A stretch of 64,000 bases of DNA, taken from assembly GCA_024362935.1 (NCBI GenBank), contig JANCRA010000008.1:35124557-35188556 (forward strand). Reading direction: 5' to 3'. The notes under the pieces were generated by a model. The model was given only the letters and a program-made list of their open reading frames with translations. It made no database searches and had not been told where the DNA came from. This DNA is from Setophaga petechia. Taxonomy: Eukaryota > Chordata > Aves > Passeriformes > Parulidae. A program made the position numbers and the translations under genes. Below, one piece after another: positions 57,455 to 64,000 of this stretch; position 1 is the first letter of the stretch, and each line of letters begins with the position of its first letter.

Positions 57455-60400
57455 GTAGCTATAAAAACCAGAACGCTGATAGGATAAGGCACTCCCCAGC
57501 TTTCTTTTGTTTGTTTGTTTTCTTGAGGCAGGTACTGCTTGTCTGTGTCCTGGATAAGACAATGACAGCTTGTAGTGGATCCAGATACTGGAGCTTCTAT
57601 AAAATTCAATGATTTTAGAACTTTTACCAACTTAATTATCTCACACACTCTTCCACCCAGAGGTCTCACTAGGTCTCAACTACCTTTTCCAACATAGTGA
57701 TGACTGCTACTTCAGGAATGTCAGACAGAAAATCACCTTGGTTCATACTTTGAGGCTGCCCAGTCTTGGTTGTTCACTGGACAAAGCCCCTGGGCATGTC
57801 CTGGTAGTTTTTTTCCATGCCTCTCTCTGGTCCTCAGGATCTTTTCCCATTTGCCAGATTGTTCCTCCAACTAGGATCTTCATGTTCTTCTTTTTGGGCC
57901 CATTTCTTTCTCTGAGGGACATTCTCTTTTCAGGAATCCTTCTTTTTTCCATTAACTTTTCTTTCAAGAACTCCAAGCTTCTGTTTGCCTAAACTCAGTA
58001 GTCTACATGCAAAGTACAACATGATCAGCCTCTGAATTACTGGTTTTGTCTCATGTCTTTTCTTTAGTTGGAAGATTCAAGATCTGCCGCTTTTAATCCA
58101 GATTATCAGAATTAGCAACTAGTTCATCCTGGCTGAAAGCAGCAAATAGCAGGTTGATTGAGAGTTCAAAATTCACTTTCAGACATCCACTCACATGAAC
58201 ATCTCATCCTTTTGTAATCTGTCATGTGTGTAATCTATTACATTTATCTTATAGCAATATCAGAGTATTGGTTTCAAAATTAGTTGGACTTTCAGTCTTG
58301 ACTTTATGGCCCTATCTAATCCAGCTATTTTTTTCATCTTGTTTTCACAATAATATTTTTTTGTTTTCTTAAGTTTGGTTTTTTTTTCAGTGTCTTTCAA
58401 CCAGTGCTAGCTATTTTGGTTTTGTCTGTTCTTACATCAATCTCCCTCCCACCCCAAAATTCTGCTTGTGCATATAAATAATAGCTTTTTTACTTTCCTA
58501 TTATCTGGCTTTCAGTTTTATTTTTTTTTCTCTTCTCCTTCAAACTTGGTCTGGACATCTCAGTTTCTTGTCATCAGACTCAATTGTCCCTGGTTTTTTA
58601 GCTTCTTGTCAGTTTTGGGTCTTTTTAACTTCATACTTGTGGTCCTTCTACTGCCTGCATTCCCAGTAGTTTCTCTCCATTCACAGTTTATTTAGCCTTT
58701 GTTTTTCAACCTGCCTTCCAGTTCTTCCAGGCTCTCATGTCACCCAAGTCTTCTTTACCACATATAGATATAAATTAGGTCTTGCCATCATACAACAATT
58801 TCATAAGATTTTTGTTGCAATTTACTTGTTCTCTGCCACTTTTATCTAAGAGAATTAATAAAATACAGGCAGTAACCTCTGCTGTCAAGTTTGATATCTT
58901 GTCCACTCCCACATAAATCAGAAATTGCAGAAAACACCTTCCTGTAGGGTATTTCTGCATTGCTTCAGCTAAATAGTATTTTTCTCTGAGATTTTGATAC
59001 AGACATTAGCCTTGGTTTGTGAGAGTATGGAATTGTGTTTTATGACAATGAACTCTTAAAAAAAAATTGAGTTTTACCCTGAGATTTGAAGACTATCATA
59101 TTTTTTCTTGAGATCTCCTTAACACATTCATTTTACCTTTTTAAGTGTTGGAGGCTGAAAGGTGTCCTGCCCTAGATTTGTCCTATAAGGTTGAAGTCAG
59201 CTGGTTCTTTGTAGTTTTTGGGTTGAGGAGAAATTTAAAACTTGAATGAAATTGGAGGAAAGGAGCCTCTGAGAAAGTTCAGAAAAACAGCTTATATTTA
59301 ACTGAAAATTCTTTGAAAGATTTGCAAAAGCTTTTGTGAGAGATTTCCTGGTGATCTGGGCCTGTTGTTGCATCATATGTAAGTGTGCTGTTCATCATAT
59401 GTGGTACATAATGAGAGTTTCATGTGGGGGACACTGAGACATTGCTCTCATGGTAGATTTACCTGATCATTCACAAAACTGCCCCTTAGCCCACTTCAGG
59501 GCACAACCCTCAGAGGAAAGTTATGACAGCTTCTTTTCTTTTTTCCTTTTCTAAATCTTAATTATTGGGAAACACGTGTTTTACCTAGCTTCATTCTCAG
59601 GTCAACTGAGGTGTTTTACTTGATATTCCTTTTCTTTCACAATAATTAGTGTGATGCTAATAAAGAGCATGAAAAGTATTTAGAAGTAGTCAAGCTTTCA
59701 AAAAATCATGTCAAAATATTATTGTCGTAAAAAGCAAGATATCCTAAAATAAATAAATCTAAACAGTGCTATCAAGGCAACCCATAACTTTTTCAACCTC
59801 CTACAAGTCTGTACACTAAATATGACTTGTAGCTTGTGGCATTTTAATGCTATTTTACTTATTAACTAAATTAATACATAGAGAATTCCTTGAAAGAATT
59901 CTTTAGAGTCTCGTCTTAGTGTTAGCATTTTATTTGACTAGAGGTGAGACAAACTTGTTATAAAATGTATTTGTAATAATGACTTGTATGTTTCTTCCTG
60001 ATCTACTACACCTGGCTTTCATTAACCTTTTTGCAGTGGGCTGTACTGCAGAGTACTTCATCTCTAAATGGCATCAAATACATGATTTATGATGTATAAG
60101 CACATTATGATTTATAAGCATGCATTGTTTCTTCACCTTGTCTGGGATTAAGTATGAATTCTATTTTACATTTTTGTTGTTCCTTTATGCTTGATAAAAC
60201 AGGAATAGTATCCTGTGGTGAACAAGCTGGTTGAAATTTGGTAATCTTTCAGAAGTGGTTTAGTGTGTCACCCTTAAAGGAGTTAGGGCAGCCATTACTG
60301 CCCTGTAGTGTCACAGATTCTTTGTTCACTTGTAACTTCAGTCTCAGGGTAACACCTCACTGTCCAAAGGTCTGTATTTATTTTTGTAATATTCTTATCA

Positions 60401-60495
60401 GGTTGGAAGTTATTTATAGCTTCTATAGTTATAGTTAAGGATAGGAAAATAAGATCCTGCGAATATAAGGATGGATTGGCCTGACCTGCTGTAGG
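57455..60495. other. RTTN intron between w32 and the SINE
   Basis: About 3 kb without a recognised element. The section 57480-58950 is pyrimidine-rich on the + strand. Open frames here (e.g. 57738-57992) have no splice or family support. Confidence 0.45.
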
Positions 60496-60636
60496 GATCA
60501 CAGAATAGTCTGAGTTGGAAGGGTCTCCCAAGGATCATCAAATCCAGTTCTTAAATGAATAGTCCGTATAGAGGTCAAACCCACAACCTTAACATTATTA
60601 GTGCTATGCTCCAGCTGAGCTCATCTTGGGGTCTGA
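60496..60636 (-). mobile_element. tRNA-Ile-derived SINE with CR1-like tail
   Basis: On the - strand the head reads TGAGCTCAGCTGG (box A, 60611-60623), an Ile-type anticodon region CTAATAATG (60593-60601), and GGGTTTGACCTC (box B, 60571-60582). The tail reads GATTTGATGATCCTTGGG and ends CAACTCAGACTATTCTGTGAT, as in CR1. This build matches the songbird TguSINE1 family as I know it. It is diverged from the tRNA, so not a tRNA gene. Confidence 0.8.
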
Positions 60637-61079
60637 AAGACAGAGCTAATTTAACCTTGTTTTTATCCAAGGAAGAAAAATAAATTCTTCTAGGCAATGA
60701 TTCATTTGACTTGTTTTAGACGTGTGCTTTAGGATGGAACAAATACTCAGGAAGGTTCCACCCGTTCTTTATTAGTGGTAAGAGAAATGGAGCTCAACAT
60801 TACAGATTTCTGCATTTGTCACATTGGTGCCCCTACAAGTAGTTTCTGTGGGTTGTAAGGAGAGATAAGAAGAATAAGTTACTGGTTATAAATGTCTTTA
60901 GTAAACATGCTTGAAGCTAGCTGAGATGAATTCTACGTGAAATCAGAGGAAAACTGCTGAGCAGACGTGATCCGAACACTGATACCTTAGATTTGCACTT
61001 ATTTTGAAATATCTTTCCTCCTTGTACAAAATTAATTCTGTCTTACATTGATGATCTTCAATTTCTTTTCCTTGGATAG

Positions 61080-61157
61080 GAGGATAACCTTATCAAGGAG
61101 TTAAGGTGTTCGATGCAGCTCCTTAGAAACTGCCTCTTTCAAAATGAAGAGTGCAAA
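61080..61157 (+). CDS. RTTN: RTTN exon w33 (phase 0 to 0)
   Basis: The acceptor is ttttccttggatag|GAGGAT and the donor is TGCAAA|gtaagt. It encodes [20 protein letters not shown] then QNEECK, a segment characteristic of rotatin. It is separated from w32 by a 3.6-kb intron that carries the SINE. Confidence 0.88.
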
Positions 61158-62586
61158 GTAAGTATTTTTATACTGAAGTAATATGAGCACATTTAGTTAC
61201 TGAATGAAGATAAATTTTTTTTCTGCTTTGAAGTTATTTTCAAGCTGGCTAAATTTAATTTTGATATTAATGGCAAGAAATACTTAATATTTCATTATTA
61301 TTCCCACTTCCTAAGAATACTTCACACATCTATTAGGAACTTAGTGTTCGTATGGAAACATCATCTCCCAATGGTTTCAGATGTCTGTTATCTTTTATAT
61401 CCACTTCTGCTTTTTTTAAGTCAATAATTCTAATTTTCAAAGCATACAATATGAAAAATGGATGTGGAGAAAAGTGTGAGGCCACTAGAAAGGCACATAG
61501 ACATACATATCAGATCTCAGAAAGTTATTTCCTCTCCTTACTTTTTTTGCCTTTCTGAAACACAAGAAAATCCCCAAACCAGCCCCACAAAACAGGCAAA
61601 ACCAAATAAAACTCAAAATCTAAAAAAATTGCTATTTATTTTTCTTTATCTGAGTGAACTTGTACTAATCCTCCAAAACACAATTTTTTTTCCTTATCCA
61701 TTTATTCTAAAATAATTTTTCTTGCTCAAAATCTTGAAAGTCTTTTCATTTTATTCCTGTTTTTTTCTCTGTTCTTTTCAACTTCCATTCTGCCTACTTG
61801 TCTTTTCCATGGGGAAAATACTACATTACTTGTTTTCACTTTTTCCTGTGTTCATTCTTTCTGATCACTGCTCTTCTACTTTCTTATTGCTGATACCATC
61901 ACAGATTTATTTCCACTTTCACAGTTTAATTTTTCTTGGCATTGTGTTACTTGTGCTATTGATACAACTTGGGCTACTTCTAGCAAACGCAGTGGTGTAA
62001 CTACAAGATTTTCTGACTTTCCAGGAGTACCCCTTTTCCAAGGCATGTATTAACATCCTTTTTGTATGCAGAACACTTGGGACTGAATAAGGCATCTGAT
62101 TATTCCTGAAGTCCCCATAACTTGGTTGTGCCATAACCTCAGCTAAAGATTTTTGTGGAAAGTTTTTCTTCTTTTGATCAGGATCTGCAGAAAGAATTGC
62201 TTGGAGGATTGAAGGAGGTTGCTGTTGATAACTGTAGATTTCTGTCATTTGCTCTGTATACAACTGCACTCTTGTATTTCCATGCTTTTTGAATTCCAAT
62301 AATTACTTTAGAAGGAGTTGAATAAAACTTCAGAGAGCTCTTAAAAAAGAACACTTGGAATGAATAAACCTTTACTTTTATTTGTGTATCTTTCAGTAAT
62401 TAAGATATGTACTGGTTTTGACTGGAGTAGAGTTAAATTCATTAGCGGTTGAAATGATGATGTCAGTTCTCCATACAGTCTTTTAAACCATAAGATAAGA
62501 CATAAGATAAAAATATGGTTTTCTCGTTCTACATTTCATTTTCAAAGGACTGATTGCATTTGAAATTCTTCCTCATGTTGTTGTAG
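61158..62586. other. RTTN intron between w33 and w34
   Basis: A 1.4-kb AT-rich intron, T/C-rich on the + strand at 61500-61950. No mobile element is recognised. The 126-codon - strand frame at 61919-62299 has no recognisable protein. Confidence 0.5.
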
Positions 62587-62713
62587 ATGGCAGCACTCAA
62601 AGCTCATCTTGTTCCTGTTCTGTATTCTCTGTGGCCATGGTTTTTAGCAGATGATTCCTCAATGGAAATAGCTCTGCATTTGCTTTGTGTCTACACTGCA
62701 AACTATCCTCCAG
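62587..62713 (+). CDS. RTTN: RTTN exon w34 (phase 0 to 1), last exon in window
   Basis: The acceptor is atgttgttgtag|ATGGCA and the donor is CTCCAG|gtatga. It encodes [20 protein letters not shown] to CVYTANYPP plus one base. The ATG is an internal Met after splicing, not a start. The following exon is not visible before 64000, so the C-terminal part of the protein lies downstream. Confidence 0.88.
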
Positions 62714-64000
62714 GTATGAAAGTCACTCTGTGGTGGAATACATCAAAATATTTTACCAGAATAATTAAGACAGAAAAACTTAATAAAGGGAAAATAATGT
62801 TTGCTGCTACTGTGAAAGTGTAAAAGTACTGGCCCATCAAGTCCATCAAGAGATTTGATTTTAATACATTCCAGACTTTTGTTCAGATCTGGTTCAAGCT
62901 GTTGGGTTTAGCAAGAGTGTAATTGTACTAAAGGATTAAATAGCATTTAATTCAAACCATTATGTTTGAAGGTTTTGCTGAATGTCCTGCCAAACTCAGT
63001 AACATATTATAGAAGTATTCTAGGAATTCTTTAATAGAGAACAGTGTATCAGCACTTTGTATGGGTTGTACATCAGTCCTTATTGAGAACAATTCTGGTT
63101 TTGAAATAGTCAATCAAATTCAATTTTGTATTAAGTTGCTTCAGTTTATTTATGCCTTGGACTCAGTAGCTTGCATTTGTATATTTTTCATAAGAAATCT
63201 CCTTTTAATTTGATCAAACCTTTTATTTCCATTGATAATTCTCCCCACTACTAGAAGCCTGAACTTCCTTCTAGCATGTTTTTTTTTTTGTTTCCATATC
63301 CTGGTTATTTAGATTTAGCAAATCATAAATAATGATTTGCAAGTAGCTTGAAGAGACACAAAAGTGTCTATTCCTTTCTCCCTGTCAGGATACCATAGCT
63401 GTTAAAATAAATAATTAATGCTTAAAATATGACTATTTTTTTTTAAGCTAATGTCTCCAGACATTAAATGAACTTGCAATTTTTTCATAAAGAATTTTTT
63501 TTAATATGGACTGAAGTGTATTAGTCAGCTACAGAGTAAAAAATAAAAATGTGGTGTCCTGCCCATGTGCAAGAAGTCAAGCTGACATGACTCTAGGCTG
63601 CATTTTTATTTTCCTTGCTGATAAGAGCACGTGCTCTCTGATCAATCATGTTTTTTCTTTCTGTTTGGAATAGCTGGCTTAGGAGGTATCCCAAATTTAC
63701 CTACTCTGTACTGGTTACCCACTCCTCCTCAGTGTAGTCAGAGAAATGCATGTAAATATTTGTCACAGTTAAACATTGTCTCATTTTTGTTTACTTTTGC
63801 TGTGTAAGAAATTACCTGTTGTTGCTGATGGCTAGTGCCACTAAAGAAAAGGACATATATCTATATTTGTGCAGAAGGCATTTGTCTGTACTGGGTCAGT
63901 AACATGACTGTTCCCTGCTGCTGTATTAATTCAAACTTGTAGCTCTGTAGCATAGGATTGTGCATTCTTCTGTTGTACAATGTAGTGACAGCTGCAGACA
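62714..64000. other. RTTN intron (right end of window)
   Basis: AT-rich sequence with a T run near 63281. No continuing rotatin exon was found, so the next one lies beyond the window. Confidence 0.55.

Larger units (their letters stand above)
925..62713 (+). other. RTTN: RTTN (rotatin) gene body, 34 internal exons, partial at both ends
   Basis: Thirty-four exons with AG acceptors and GT donors join with consistent phase into about 1551 codons without a stop. The product is rich in Leu/Ala helices typical of an armadillo/HEAT-like scaffold, with no enzyme motif, signal peptide or membrane segment. I identify rotatin mainly from exons w32-w34, whose [35 protein letters not shown] and [14 protein letters not shown] stretches match what I know of the vertebrate protein. 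Rotatin is a centriolar protein that works with STIL/SAS6 in centriole assembly and elongation and is needed for cilia and left-right patterning; loss causes microcephaly and cortical malformation in humans. The family length is about 2200 residues, so several exons are missing on each side. Introns not listed separately are under about 1 kb and hold AT-rich unique sequence without recognisable features. Confidence 0.85.

Noticed and set aside
57164..57487. Long frame covering exon w32
   Set aside because: Only 57360-57454 is exon; the rest is intron read-through, and the acceptor phase fixes the true limits.
60571..60623. tRNA-Ile gene
   Set aside because: The A and B boxes are diverged, the acceptor stem is not formed, and a CR1 tail follows, so it is a SINE.
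63675..63753. Possible next RTTN exon after an AG acceptor
   Set aside because: Phase-compatible on entry, but the peptide (AGLGGIPNLPTLYWLP) does not look like rotatin and the donor is weak.
1..64000. A new multi-gene biological system
   Set aside because: The window is one host gene with intronic repeats. Nothing beyond the provirus behaves like a separate system.

Overview
This window is vertebrate nuclear DNA, almost certainly from a bird and plausibly a passerine. The evidence is AT-rich introns with short phase-compatible exons, CR1 LINE fragments with typical 3' tails, and one tRNA-Ile-headed, CR1-tailed SINE of the kind known from songbirds. No bacterial-type genes, CRISPR arrays or operons are present.

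One host gene fills the window on the + strand. I recognise it as RTTN (rotatin), a large helical-repeat protein of the centriole. I placed 34 internal exons between 925 and 62713. They join without a break of phase into about 1551 codons. The family protein is about 2200 residues, so both the 5' exons and the last exons lie outside the window. The best family match is at the right-hand end (exons w32-w34).

The intron after exon w6 (7067-16262) carries an antisense endogenous retrovirus at 7831-15272. It has two 385-bp LTRs that read as identical, a TACC target duplication, a polypurine tract, an arginine-type primer-binding site, and gag, pol and env remnants on the - strand. The interior is badly damaged: microsatellite expansions and frameshifts in gag, no visible protease, one Asp missing from the RT active-site motif, and stop codons in RT, integrase and SU. 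RNase H, most of integrase and the env transmembrane subunit are still open. Identical LTRs around a decayed body are the most unusual feature of the window. They suggest a defective element moved recently by another element's proteins, or LTR homogenisation.

The other introns hold CR1 pieces (24014-24780, 27126-27193, 33612-33905, and a tail-to-tail pair at 55065-56885), the SINE (60496-60636), possible old LTR pieces (about 29642 and 37587), simple repeats and two near-perfect hairpins (23281-23322, 36827-36861). I found no convincing new molecular system. The findings worth checking concern the provirus, repeat structure and a few odd splice sites.
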